From: Sipunculus nudus | Taxonomy: Eukaryota; Annelida; Sipuncula; Golfingiida; Sipunculidae | DNA length: 64,000 nucleotides | Reading direction: 5' to 3' | Assembly (NCBI GenBank): GCA_026874595.1 | Contig: CM049311.1 | Span: forward strand, 71,222,453-71,286,452 | Shown: positions 30,701 to 34,630 of the stretch, in pieces | How positions within the stretch are numbered: the stretch's first letter is position 1 | Layout of the letters: every line of letters starts with the position of its first letter | Translations under genes and position numbers: made by a program | The notes under the pieces: generated by a model | Database searches by the model: none | What the model was told of the DNA's origin: nothing | The model's input: the letters and a program-made list of their open reading frames with translations, nothing else

Positions 30701-31834
30701 GTCAAGCTTTAGGGGTAAAATGTCTTTTTTCATTTATGTTTGATATCAGACATGAAATGGCATCCAATTATTATCCAGACACAGCCAGGAGGGACAAGGC
30801 GGACAGCACTGAACCAGAAGCTCAGTAAACTCCTAGACACGAATGAAGAAGAGTCACTATCACACCCATCAGAACCACCATCTACCGATGCTCTCGGCAA
30901 GAGGTTTGAGGCTATTCTTGCAAGGAGTGAAGAACTGGAGAAAAAATGGCAAGAAGTGAAACAACCACAGGTATTACTCAATGTAAATGATAATGGGATG
31001 GAAACTGTACCAGAGCAACCTAGAACATTTCAAGGGGAGAGCATGGGTCGTCAGACTTATCCAGAATACCAGGATTATAGAAATAGTCAGTGTGAAACAT
31101 CCGGTCCTCATGGATTTTTAACAGAGCATGTGCCAACTGATGGAGATAAGCCGGTAGAAACACTGAGTAGATATAACACGGGGGGTTATCAGAACAATTT
31201 AGGTCACAGTTTACCATCTGAAACAGGATATGATGAAGGTGATTATAGATTCAAACATACAGGCCCTCTAGGTCATCCACCTCTCATGACACCATCAGAG
31301 AGAGTGGGTTACGATTATGGCAACGCTTCTCATACAAGCACTGAGGGAACATCGTTCACGTCAATGGGGAGTCAGGAACGCCTTCAGCGGGCCAGAGCAT
31401 ATCAAGATTACCTGGTGAAGAAATACCAGAATCTCTCAGACTCTGATCGGTCAGACCAAATGGCCAAAGCTAAAAACTACCAAGAAAAAGCAAAATACCG
31501 CTTCCAGCATGACATACAGGATTTGGAACGTCGGCGTCTGGAGCTTCAGAAAAAACGAGAGATGTTAGGGAAATATGAACCTATCTTAAACAGTAGACCA
31601 TTAGAGCTTAACCACTATAGCTATAGGAGCTCGCCGACCCAAGAGCTGTCTCAGTACACCCTTGACTCTGATAGTAAAAATTTAACCAACAGACTTGAGC
31701 TCTCCCATGGTTCAGGTATAAGTGATAAAGCTGTCACCAGGGGGAGCCACCCTGACATGCCATCGGCCTTGGTGACAGACCTTTTGCAGACAGTTGACAG
31801 AATGACAAATGAGCATAATGGGGTGTATTCTTGA
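2519..31834 (+). CDS. CEP295: CEP295-like centriolar protein gene, split into 14-15 coding exons
   Basis: The predicted product is a coiled-coil centriole protein of the CEP295 (KIAA1731; fly Ana1) family, which acts in centriole-to-centrosome conversion and centriole elongation. Coding exons: 2519-2605, 6322-6417, 8237-8353, 9403-9542, 10069-10166, 10843-10937, 11920-12060, 13550-13633, 21560-21659, 22769-23116, 27455-27589, 28228-28407, 30427-30488, 30675-30714 and 30750-31834. All have GT-AG borders and compatible phases, and the total is 2808 bp including the stop, about 935 residues. Family motifs appear in the right order: SPNELERLQKEE near residue 7, RRLGEGHREA near 84, AALPPPPTDPL near 162, DGRAAAEEEEKRL near 213, AFEDVYMA near 311, SLALEPHP near 323, and HPLEETARIR near 545. 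The N-terminal 290 residues are rich in Lys, Glu, Gln and Arg, typical of coiled coil. Vertebrate CEP295 is near 2600 residues and fly Ana1 is also longer, so this model covers mainly the conserved N-terminal part. The ALMS-type C-terminus is not found in the window. The family call rests on remembered sequence, not on an alignment. Confidence 0.85.
2894..4440 (+). repeat. Structured-end dispersed repeat (family A), two overlapping body copies in intron 1
   Basis: Begins with the family 5' end AGCTCAGCTGACTATAAG at 2895, then CCGTCCGTCTG and GGACCTACGAATCTG. A second, 5'-shortened body starts near 3715 and repeats the same order (GTTAGATGTCTCCAAAATC, then GACCATGGCACGTTT). The 3' end motif is not found here. 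A detached one lies at 5524. Confidence 0.75.
4441..5520. other. Intron 1 spacer, no feature recognised
   Basis: AT-rich sequence with a run of short GAATATGAATATG-like repeats near 5035-5055 and ATTCATGAATGCATTCATGAA near 5143-5165. Nothing coding was recognised. Confidence 0.35.
5524..5557 (+). repeat. Detached 3' end of family A element
   Basis: Contains CAGCTGAGCGCCGTGACCC and the palindrome GACCCATGGGTC, followed by CCTTGTTTTTT. This equals the 3' end at 32893-32924. It may be the true right end of the copy that starts at 2894, with unrelated sequence between, or a solo fragment. Confidence 0.7.
5558..6058. other. Intron 1 spacer
   Basis: No gene, RNA or repeat recognised. The open frames here are short and without family motifs. 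Confidence 0.3.
6059..6262 (+). repeat. 38-bp tandem repeat with donor-like AGGTAAGT, about 5 units
   Basis: Units of the form CACTGTTAGGTAAGTTATG plus a second half ending GTATACTGTTATGA. Exact AGGTAAGT occurs at 6066, 6104 and 6223, with variants AGATAAGT near 6142 and AGGTTAGT near 6180. A further GGTAAGT lies near 6278, before the exon 2 acceptor at 6321. Confidence 0.85.
6322..6417 (+). CDS. CEP295: CEP295-like exon 2
   Basis: 32 codons between TTGTCCTTCCAG and CAG|GTACTG, phase 0 on both sides. It encodes a charged helical stretch beginning VRHQSSQQAKKKRD and ending QILAKQLQ. Its position directly after the RLLQ end of exon 1 matches the family order. A 38-bp repeat with donor-like sites lies just upstream. 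Confidence 0.85.
6779..7672. mobile_element. 894-bp element with long terminal inverted repeats (MITE-like)
   Basis: The left end (from 6779, CCATGTATATGTCGAAGG) is the near-perfect inverse of the right end (to 7672, CCCTCGACATATATATGG). Similarity continues for about 85-95 bp through GAAGAATGAGAATCTGGGAA and GATTTTTCCCGGGAA. Inside are further inverted copies of GAGAATTC and TTTTTCCCGGGAAA blocks (7408-7560). No transposase frame is present, so it would be non-autonomous. The exact target duplication is unclear because the flanks are TA-rich. Confidence 0.8.
7673..8236. other. End of intron 2
   Basis: AT-rich spacer with no recognised feature other than the exon 3 acceptor at its right edge. 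Confidence 0.3.
8237..8353 (+). CDS. CEP295: CEP295-like exon 3, with the LGEGHREA motif
   Basis: 39 codons, phase 0 at both ends, from TTTTCCTGTACAG to CTG|GTATAC. It contains RRLGEGHREAEKAAEEL, the best recognised CEP295 motif in this gene (vertebrates have a similar SMGEGHRQA). The donor GTATACAC is also the first unit of a minisatellite that fills most of the following intron. Confidence 0.9.
8354..9168 (+). repeat. 29-bp minisatellite filling intron 3, about 28 units
   Basis: The unit core is GCATGATGTATACACTTTAT followed by CACCACACA; the spacing measured at 8586 and 8615 is 29 bp. Central units (8586-8860) are nearly identical, edge units are diverged, and a few are expanded (for example 8400-8560). 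The first unit begins at the GTATACACTT of the exon 3 donor. Confidence 0.92.
9403..9542 (+). CDS. CEP295: CEP295-like exon 4
   Basis: 140 bp, entering in phase 0 and leaving after two bases of an Arg codon (AG|GTACAGG). It encodes ALKRERNKLVQQNNKRQA and ends RQHIIAR, strongly coiled-coil in composition. The acceptor is GAATTAACAG. Confidence 0.85.
9543..10068. other. Intron 4 with (AT)n tract
   Basis: A pure (AT)n run of about 60 bp covers 9710-9771. The rest is unremarkable intron sequence up to the exon 5 acceptor. Confidence 0.6.
9710..9771. repeat. (AT)n microsatellite
   Basis: About 31 uninterrupted AT dinucleotides. Confidence 0.97.
10069..10166 (+). CDS. CEP295: CEP295-like exon 5, with the proline motif
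   Basis: 98 bp, completing the split Arg codon and leaving one base at a GTAAGT donor. It encodes QAALEQEKDRAAKIAALPPP followed by a short PTDPLKDIEIFN stretch. The AKI.(A/S)LPPPP motif is a family hallmark in my recollection and lies at the expected distance from the GEGHREA motif. Confidence 0.88.
10167..10842. other. Intron 5
   Basis: Between exons 5 and 6. No repeat family or RNA gene was recognised. Confidence 0.4.
10843..10937 (+). CDS. CEP295: CEP295-like exon 6
   Basis: 95 bp that restore phase 0 at the donor CAA|GTAAGTG. It encodes QRPVQVAKTDDFSTTYYHMP and then DVVVEKAQEIEQ. The acceptor (TATTTTCAAAG) is weak, but the exon length exactly reconciles the phases of its neighbours. The VAKT...S(T)YYH pattern resembles the matching CEP295 segment. 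Confidence 0.8.
10957..11045 (+). repeat. tRNA-derived SINE head, remnant
   Basis: GGTAGTCTAGTGGCTAAGG resembles a pol III A box, and CTGGCTTTGAACCCAGCCAG resembles a tRNA T-arm/B box about 45 bp further on. No acceptor stem pairs well and no intact tRNA fold is evident, so it reads as a SINE head, not a tRNA gene. Confidence 0.5.
11337..11402 (+). repeat. Second, more degraded tRNA-like SINE head
   Basis: GGGTAGTCAAGTGGCAGTTA has the same start as the copy at 10957 and the same spacing to a degraded T-arm (ATCTGAATGCTGG). It is weak on its own and is supported mainly by the neighbour 380 bp upstream. Confidence 0.35.
11920..12060 (+). CDS. CEP295: CEP295-like exon 7
   Basis: 47 codons, phase 0 at both ends (CTGTGTACAG / TAT|GTAAGA). 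It encodes VDGRAAAEEEEKRLQETVDE and continues as a basic, glutamine-rich helix ending EALKQEQLKY. D.R.AAEEE.KRL is conserved in the family. Confidence 0.9.
12461..12690 (+). repeat. tRNA-derived SINE with conserved 3' tail
   Basis: The head has an A-box-like GGACCGTTGAGGGG and B-box-like GTGCGAACCCTG. The body has GGTGGATTTCTCAGGGTTCT and CTCCAGTTTCCTCCAC. The tail is GAACGCCAGCATCTGAGCCA followed by AAAATAAATAAGTTTATA. The same tail recurs near 60060, so this is a dispersed family. Confidence 0.65.
13135..13480 (+). repeat. Family B dispersed repeat, single copy
   Basis: Starts near AAGTTTTGCAGATACTATG and includes GGAGAACTCCTCTGAGAC, CATATCTCGGGAACTG and TAGCTTTATAACATACAC, then GGTGGCTCCACCTGCA at 13435. 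The same text, in the same order, occurs at 25575-25920. Confidence 0.75.
13550..13633 (+). CDS. CEP295: CEP295-like exon 8
   Basis: 28 codons, phase 0 at both ends (ACTTTACAG / CCA|GTACGA). It encodes VYKEMTEELDEMQRSDVRRR followed by QKVVSKMP. The BEL/Pao element is inserted 57 bp past this donor, so the next intron is about 7.9 kb, of which 6.9 kb is the insertion. Confidence 0.87.
13686..13690. other. Left target-site duplication GTCAG
   Basis: The same five bases follow the 3' LTR at 20556-20560. Five-base duplications are usual for BEL/Pao integrases. Confidence 0.9.
13691..14080 (+). repeat. 5' LTR of the BEL/Pao element
   Basis: 390 bp, starting TGTTACACC and ending GGTGTTACA, so its ends are near inverse copies. 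It contains a TATAAAT near 13981 that could serve as a promoter element. It differs from the 3' LTR only at 13880 (T against C). Confidence 0.97.
14126..17191 (+). CDS. BEL/Pao gag-protease and first part of reverse transcriptase
   Basis: 1021 codons from ATG 14126 to an in-frame TAA. Residues 1-290 are charged and glutamine-rich, with a coiled coil near 155-215. A DUF1759-like gag core follows (FDGNPLNYWPFIRAF near 318). Two zinc knuckles follow: CLHCGRAHYITQC near 541 and CVNCFKPGHFGKDC at 573-586. The aspartic protease has LDPGTTSTYC with its Asp near residue 687 (the family often has LD(S/P)GS). The RT thumb/finger region includes VWYLPHHQV and CRIVFDCAAQ. The frame ends directly after AADI, the start of RT motif A, so the stop cuts the polymerase core. 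The same frame continues after the stop. The element would make gag and protease but no working RT from this copy unless the stop is read through. Confidence 0.93.
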   Translation: MSNPSDKELDKPEVDEESGKPVDDKSQAKLQRSRAKAVITRSMGTIDMLTKDTKNVPQVKEKIEMFQKQVIRFQEAHEHYARFLTTDKDREDAESYRADVIYQAVGFGDTIYAWIAEIEDDEPITADNEGEAQTMVEPPVLRPKGSTTEAENESLQREIVALREQHQLEIKKHQLLIEKERKALELERAKFQLEIERQRERMHLIKQQQELQAELQQNTKTIEETPKVATTGLNKTTERNPMHTPRPAEVGGTPLRAESTPHANFDKTPRMSWEPSHVNSDVPANTAFAEMMHQVLNESRLQQQSLVDTLQLPRNELQPFDGNPLNYWPFIRAFKHTVDNKSADPGTKLTCLMQYCSGRAKSLLQCCLVKEPAEGYKLALDLLEERFGNNFVIAQEWVKRITNRPDVKGTVALREFADDLRCCQETLKTMGYAFEMDNSHSMLAIVEKLPYHLQTRWLRENHNIKVRERRNSQLRDLVDFIALAADEASDPVFGKVLFKDIKRSPRIKGEKRQTGSFAIQASLAPNAKSEYVKPKNIDPCLHCGRAHYITQCMTFKALRVKDRRAFIISKGLCVNCFKPGHFGKDCPRPFTCSVDGCGQKHSKFLHMPMRRPDTDQGLAPVQTSNQNAPPSLPVTSTAPSPVPVIHPRNQVSNFVRSQGGKVALPIVPVRVRCLDSSRCIDTYAMLDPGTTSTYCTEALSESLGTKGAVKHFELTTIAQTRVAMDCTVISLLVSDLHDTIVPRCIPEVTVRPTLNIDLSGLCNQVNLDYWPHLRGLDVPELVDVDQVHLLIGQDCSDLLLPEEVKKGSPGEPFAIRTPLGWAVNGPVDPFTPGVRSSHFVQAQTPLEKDLANLWALEDSNSEEYGMSIHDRKVLHIWDNSINVVDGHYSMNIPFKAEEPKMPDNRIMAEHRLQALRKRLDRDSNLKSKYTSEIKQLLDKDYAERVPLKDLDHDDGKVWYLPHHQVRNPKKPDKCRIVFDCAAQYKGTSLNENVHQGPDLTNKLVGVLLRFRQGPIAFAADI
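17192..18688 (+). CDS. BEL/Pao remainder of RT and RNase H (no own start; cut off by upstream stop)
   Basis: Continues in the frame of the upstream gag-pol reading frame, beginning GMFHQVKV right after the TAA. The RT catalytic box YVDD is at 17420-17431. RNase H carries FSDASEHGYGAV (Asp codon 17963-17965), a conserved IPRLELAGAVEA and WTDSTIVLWYL, followed by the typical YVPTSQNPGDDASRG. The frame ends at TGA 18686-18688, in the RNase H-integrase linker, because of a frameshift. Residues of the catalytic sites look intact. Confidence 0.92.
   Translation, partial: GMFHQVKVTSKDRDVLRFLWWENDDTTGQTIVLRMTSHLFGGVWSPSCANYALKRVAYDHSDLYPELTLNTILKSFYVDDCLKSVDSLDTAVTLAKEVTELLAQRGFNLTKWISNSPKLMETIPREKWAKAFVNMDISFEELLAERVLGMLWHIETDSFGFDVQVAEKPKTKRGVLSALSTVYDPMGYVCPFVLKARLLFQQLCRLQKGWDDSLPVDLEDQWGRWLADLPAIQNFRIPRCVKPTDVAIRVAQLHHFSDASEHGYGAVSYLRLVCGDDICVNIVMAKARLAPLKGSTIPRLELAGAVEAVKLDKLIHQELEITLEDSVFWTDSTIVLWYLQNEGKRFQTYVANRVSKILDYTKPIQWRYVPTSQNPGDDASRGMAAEELVNNKRWIEGPDFLLMDELHWPNQPAFKCAELMEVAELKRAPLVYSMSSESDPVSSLLKYYSSWFKLKKAVAWILRLRQMLLRKTSDTGPITSSELLNAELAIIRYIQKPL
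18663..19946 (+). CDS. BEL/Pao integrase, in a shifted frame
   Basis: The frame is open from 18663 and family-like from SKLKPIKSDTGLLRVGGRL onwards. The H2C2 zinc-binding domain has HHRTGHSGV...CIVCKK. The DDE core has Asp in GIDYFG (19062-19064), Asp in SDNGTNFVGA (19248-19250) and Glu in VWERQI (19398-19400), with the D-to-E spacing about 50 residues. The C-terminus (WRQVQYLADVFWKRW, QKGDLVILCQE, RNQWPLGLI) matches the DUF5641 tail found in BEL/Pao. It lies one frame away from RNase H, so an indel near 18675-18690 separated it from pol. The domain itself appears complete. Confidence 0.93.
   Translation, partial: LDTSRNPSESRPFISKLKPIKSDTGLLRVGGRLAQSDLSGDTKHPLILPFRHHVSQLIVEDCHHRTGHSGVERVLAETRRRYWILRGRRLIKAVLSRCIVCKKSRGKPEVQQMADLPTSRLVPYEPPFTRVGIDYFGPFTVKRGRTEVKRYGCLFTCLAIRAVHIEVSHTLDTDSFINALERFISRRGEPYEIRSDNGTNFVGAKSELRKAIREWNQDKIHEHLLKREIKWIFNPPGASHMGGVWERQIRSVRSVLAGVVKQQTLDEEGLVTLLTVVEGIINGRPITKLSDDPRDDQPLTPNHLLTLRSGPVLPPGQFDNKDRYRRRWRQVQYLADVFWKRWIREYLPALQERQKWLKPRPNLQKGDLVILCQENTPRNQWPLGLIIDTYLGTDGLVRSVNVRTASGTYERPVTKICLLESSVTQQP
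19947..20153 (+). other. BEL/Pao 3' untranslated stretch
   Basis: No frame of note between the integrase stop and the polypurine tract; no envelope gene. Confidence 0.7.
20154..20165 (+). promoter_or_regulatory. Polypurine tract of the BEL/Pao element
   Basis: TTGGGGCCGGGA directly abuts the TGTTACACC of the 3' LTR, the position from which plus-strand DNA synthesis is primed. The central CC interrupts the purines, but placement is exact. Confidence 0.7.
20166..20555 (+). repeat. 3' LTR of the BEL/Pao element
   Basis: 390 bp, identical to the 5' LTR by eye except C at 20355. The last 20 bases contain TAACACC and GGTGTTA around a TACG loop, a 7-bp stem at the U5 end. Confidence 0.97.
20556..20560. 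other. Right target-site duplication GTCAG
   Basis: Matches 13686-13690. The following intron sequence resumes as TTTCGTTTCATTG. Confidence 0.9.
20985..21220 (-). repeat. tRNA-derived SINE, minus strand
   Basis: On the minus strand it starts near 21218 with TGTGGTCGTGCAACGGCA (A box) and has the B box GGGTTCGAATCCC at 21158-21170. A SINE body follows down to about 20985. The pairing around the B box is good, but there is no intact acceptor stem, so it is a SINE rather than a tRNA gene. Confidence 0.6.
21560..21659 (+). CDS. CEP295: CEP295-like exon 9, first exon after the retrotransposon
   Basis: 100 bp from TCCCTTTTTCAG to ACAG|GTCAAA, leaving one base. It encodes RQIFLPPHRRLAEKEDHQVA and then LQQAFEDVYMAAT. 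A.EDVY and LP.(H/K)RR match the family segment just before the LEPEP motif. The donor (GTCAAA) is weak, but the phase fits exon 10. Confidence 0.85.
21660..22768. other. Intron 9
   Basis: About 1.1 kb. No repeat family or RNA gene recognised. Confidence 0.4.
22769..23116 (+). CDS. CEP295: CEP295-like exon 10, acidic then proline-rich
   Basis: 348 bp from TATACTTTACAG to AGTG|GTCAGT. It starts DQMGDLSLALEPHPAPS (family-like L.LEP.P) and continues as a low-complexity Pro/Ala/Ser/Thr segment with APAP, RPVARRPAPAD and QPGPDTQPV, probably disordered. Base composition is clearly more GC-rich than the surrounding intron, which supports coding use. Confidence 0.85.
23290..24350 (+). repeat. Family C dispersed repeat with internal 170-320-bp subunits
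   Basis: At least three diverged subunits share CACAGAAATGATCC and TTTGTTCAAATGG, then TTTTTGGC(C/T)GAGTTA and GGAGG(T/C)TGAA (near 23570-23665, 23890-23980 and 24065-24160). A related sequence with CACCAAATTT(C/T)(G/A)ATGC occurs at about 50290-51035. No protein frame. Confidence 0.6.
24790..25205 (+). repeat. Short tandem-like repeats in intron 10
   Basis: GTCAAGAGTTCACTCAGTGC recurs at about 24927, 25072 and 25134, with a weaker AAATTCACTCAGTCTAGCC near 25107. CTATTTATAGCTTTGGCAG recurs near 24959 and 25021. The copies are irregularly spaced. Confidence 0.6.
25210..26890 (+). repeat. Family B repeat array with the GGTGGCGCCACC palindrome
   Basis: About ten units of roughly 130-150 bp. 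Each has a CATATCTC(G/A)G-like block, GACTTATC or GACATATC, a TTTTGCA(T/G)G(T/A)(G/T)TATA block and then a GGTGGNGCCACC core. Cores lie near 25314, 25440, 25880, 26031, 26158, 26304, 26432, 26583, 26711 and 26862. Several are the perfect 12-bp palindrome. A stretch at 25575-25900 is the same as the copy at 13135. Confidence 0.75.
26891..27454. other. End of intron 10
   Basis: AT-rich, nothing recognised before the exon 11 acceptor. Confidence 0.3.
27455..27589 (+). CDS. CEP295: CEP295-like exon 11
   Basis: 135 bp from CTATTTACAG to CCAT|GTAACT. It encodes DSILKVLQKRISVTKGRWMV and then DNMDKFGEDEPDEARSVTTQ. The (L/K)L..I.....W.(I/V)..M pattern resembles the CEP295 segment after the LEPEP region. 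If this donor were skipped, the frame would end at TAG 27598-27600. Confidence 0.82.
27590..28227. other. Intron 11
   Basis: AT-rich spacer with no recognised feature. Confidence 0.35.
28228..28407 (+). CDS. CEP295: CEP295-like exon 12, Ser/Thr-rich
   Basis: 180 bp from CATATTAACAG to GCAG|GTATTT. It encodes SERYEASSLTQYTITSDKTS and a second LSQYTLHTDD, a short internal repeat of the form (L)(S/T)QYT(I/L). A related SQYT(L)D recurs in the last exon. The segment is probably disordered. Confidence 0.78.
29040..30380 (+). repeat. Family A-related element, diverged subfamily with internal tandem units
   Basis: Begins with ATAGCTTTTCATCCCCACTG and a (TGTC)n-like run (29062-29100), and ends with CCGCTGAGCGTCATGACCC and TTGGTCACCTGTTC, a diverged family A 3' end. 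Inside, a unit of about 350-400 bp with GGACCTAGAATCTTCTAAC, then GGTCTCTGTTACCCATATTC, is repeated three to four times (near 29140, 29480, 29880 and 30050). Confidence 0.65.
30427..30488 (+). CDS. CEP295: CEP295-like exon 13, with HPLEETARIR
   Basis: 62 bp from CGCTTTGCAG to ATA|GTAAGTAC, entering phase 1 and leaving phase 0. It encodes GNIQMHPLEETARIRKKGPV and Ile. HP.E.(T/A)ARIR is conserved in the family as I remember it. The phase-0 exit does not match the frame of the large last exon at its best acceptor, so a further small exon or another acceptor is needed. Confidence 0.8.
30675..30714 (+). CDS. CEP295: Candidate 40-bp micro-exon 14 of the CEP295-like gene
   Basis: A strong acceptor (TCCTCTTCTTGTCATAG) is followed by 40 bp encoding SINDPPDRMSSFR plus one base, then GTAAAA. 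It converts the phase-0 exit of exon 13 to phase 1, which the best acceptor of the last exon (TTTGATATCAG, 30749) requires. The catch is that the intron to the next exon would be only 35 bp. The alternative is to skip this exon and use the acceptor ending at 30778 (ATTATTATCCAG), which is also in frame. Confidence 0.45.
30750..31834 (+). CDS. CEP295: CEP295-like exon 15, large last visible exon
   Basis: About 361 codons to TGA at 31832-31834. It starts DMKWHPIIIQTQPGGTRRTA, has a disordered middle, and then a charged helical stretch from about 31382 (RLQRARAYQDYLVKKYQ) to 31590. That stretch resembles the RNYQHQLLQQN-type coiled coil that follows the ARIR motif in vertebrate CEP295. A strong internal donor (TTCAG|GTATAAGT) lies at 31716, phase 1, so the exon may also be spliced onward. 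A possible poly(A) signal ATTAAA lies at 31882. Confidence 0.85.
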
Positions 31835-31881
31835 AACTGTGGAGATGGAAGTCCATGAATTCTATATTTTCAAGGAATATC

Positions 31882-31887
31882 ATTAAA
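31882..31887 (+). promoter_or_regulatory. Possible poly(A) signal ATTAAA
   Basis: The common variant hexamer lies 48 bp after the TGA of the large CEP295-like exon, before the next dispersed repeat begins near 31971. It would support a short isoform ending here. The motif alone is weak evidence in AT-rich DNA. Confidence 0.3.
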
Positions 31888-31970
31888 ATATAACATGTAG
31901 GGGATCATTCAATAGGGGATAATACACAAACCACAGATTTATTTAAATATGTACTGGTTATTAGCTCAGC

Positions 31971-32924
31971 TGACTATAAGTCATCTGAGCTATAGTCGTG
32001 GTCCTTTGTCCGTCGTCCAGCCGTTAACAGGGCACGTTTTGAAACCGTTGGACCTACGATTCCAAAATTTTGCATACCATTAGAAGTCCCAAAAAATCTC
32101 CTACCATACCGAAAATTGGGTCATTAGGACTTCGTTCCTTCGAAATATTAAGGAAAACCTCCGTTTTCCATAAAAAAGCCATTGTTACACTTCAAGGCTG
32201 CCTAATATCAAAACCACTGATCTGTTTTTGATCATATTTAGTATTCATATTCTTCCATACATTATCTGTGAACATACAAAAAATTAGGTCAGTGTTGGGT
32301 ATTTTGTTGAAGTTATGGGCCAAAATATATTGCAAATTTTTTAAAAATCAGGAAATATATTTACTCACCTAACATGAGAATTGCTGAAGCTAGAGACTTT
32401 TTCAGGAATATAACTTTATTTAATCAAGATTTAAATGTTTACCCAAAATTAGATCTGAATTTTTCAAATTTTTCAAGTCATTAGCATAAATAAAAAATCA
32501 GTACCTTAAATTTTGTCCAATTTTGGCAATGGCACGTTTTTTCCCTGTAAGCACTGTTGATTTAATTTTCACAGCATATATACATAAGGATTTAATCTTT
32601 TAAAATCTGAAATTTCAAAGGAATTGATTGAAAAGAGTAGCTTTTAGTCAAGTTTTCATACACCATGTCAAGTGTTGCTTACATCTAGCCCACCTAGTAG
32701 TACAGTCTTCACTTGCATTATGTAACCCACCCCAGGCAGCTTGGCCACTACCAGCAGGCTTCCCCTCTGCCCTGCCCTGCCCTAACCAAGTAGGAGGGCC
32801 CCTTTCCTCTTAGCTTCTCACATTCTTATATAAATGAAAAACATTACAATAGAATATTTTGCATATTTTGCATTTGCAAAAATTTCAAACTTCAGCTGAG
32901 CGCCGTGACCCATGGGTCCCTTGT
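31971..32924 (+). repeat. Family A element, full-length reference copy (about 954 bp)
   Basis: The 5' end has arms GCTCAGCTGACT and AGTCATCTGAGC around an ATA loop (31975-32001 region), so it can fold into a hairpin with one mismatch. A GTCCGTCGTCCAGCCGTTAA segment follows, then GGACCTACGATTCC, and the body. The 3' end has CAGCTGAGCGCCGTGACCC with the perfect palindrome GACCCATGGGTC, then CCTTGT. No open frame of note, so it is non-autonomous. The flanks are T-rich. Confidence 0.85.
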
Positions 32925-33753
32925 GGATAGGTGGAGTCACCTGGTGTCTGTTCTGAGAAAGAAAGAATCTAACACAGAGACTGTTGAAATCTCAATTTAA
33001 AACTTCATAAACAGATAGAATAATACATATATATTAAAAATATTACAATTACACTGTCTGGAATTGTGGGGTCTCTTGAACATGTGTATGCTTTCAATAA
33101 TTGTTTCAAGCATGAACACCAGGTGTCACTTGATGATGTTGCAGTATTTTACTGTAAGGCCAAAAAAATAAAAAGGTACGATTCTCAGGCACTTTTTTCC
33201 AGAAATCAATGCGGGCGGGTGGTATGATATTTTTGGCCTTTTTTTGTTTGTTTCCATAAAAAAGTTATATGATCAGGGAAAAGCATGAAAATAACAGTTT
33301 TTTTCTGCTAGTAGGGAAAAACACTACATGACAAAGGAAATTGTATCAAAATTGTATTATTTTATCTTCTTGTAGGATGAAAACCAAAATAAAAATGTTT
33401 GATGCCAGGGTGTTAAAATTGATGCTGGTGGTGCTTGAGAACCATACCTTTGATTTTTTTGGGCCTAAGTTTGTGGTTATTTATATTACCTTTTCCTGAT
33501 AGATTACTTAAAGGTAAAATCCTTCAATGGTTGTTAAATTTTCATCCATATATTATATGGATTGCTTATCTTGTTATTTGCTCCTTAAGTTCCCCATGGT
33601 TATAAAATGGGTATATAACTCTCCATCCACAATCTGTATGGGCAGTTCATATCTACATACAGTTTTTACTTCCAATATGGGAACTCAAACTTTCAGATAT
33701 TTCTATTTTCAGATACAAGAAGTAAAATCCTCAAACCCTTCTAACTGATATAA
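32925..33753. other. Spacer, no feature recognised
   Basis: AT-rich. Open frames are short and without motifs. Confidence 0.3.
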
Positions 33754-34630
33754 TTTGCTCAGCTTGAAAGTCATCTGAGCTATAGCGATCAATCTTCTTC
33801 TGGCTGTCTGTTAACAAGGCACAAATCTTAATTGCTTGATCTAGAAACTTCTTACTAAAAATCCATATAGGGCCATAAAAGATTTCCTTGGAAACCTGAA
33901 ATAAGGTCTCTGTTACCCATATCCTGGGAGCTATGTGACTTGTTAATAGCCTCAATAATAATAAAAAATTGGATACAAAGCTCCATTATCTGAAAAAATA
34001 ATGCATTGATCACCATGATACTTTCAAAGCATATTGATCATGGATTTTTTTCATCACTTCCTGCAGACTGAAGGTGCCATCATGTTTTTTTTTTCAAATT
34101 TTTGCACACTTTCTCTTTTTTTGAGAACTTCATATGTAGTGTTCTTGCTGTTTATATGGGAAAAACTTTAAATGTTAGACCTAGAAACTTCTCCATCCAG
34201 GGAGATCCTAGGCAGATCTCCTTGGAAAACTGAAATTAGGTCATGGTTACTAATATTTTGCAAATTACGTGCAGAAGATATGATTTTAAGCACTCTGTGA
34301 GTCAGATTGGGCACAAATTGTATCCATTTTGCCTAGATTCCTCTCTAACATGACTTCCAAGGAGTCCCAAAAAAAACTTTTTGGAAACCTGCAAAAAAAT
34401 CACTTTACATGTGACCTATTTATTGCAGGCTGTGTGAATGAACATGACTTTTACACTCTGTTAGTCAGATTGGCAAAAATGGTAGCAGCTGGATATAGAA
34501 TAAGGTCAATGCAACTTATATCTAAAGTCTATTTGCAAAATGCAAGATTTGAACACAATGGGAATCACTTCACCCCGTTGTTAAGGCTCCTTGAATTCAG
34601 CTGAGTGTCATGGCCCATGGGCCACTTGTT
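33754..34630 (+). repeat. Family A element, second subfamily
   Basis: Starts TTTGCTCAGCTTGAAAGTC followed by ATCTGAGCTATAG and ends ATTCAGCTGAGTGTCATGGC with CCATGGGCCACTTGTT. The body shares GGTCTCTGTTACCCATATCC with the element at 29040, which links the two. Confidence 0.75.
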
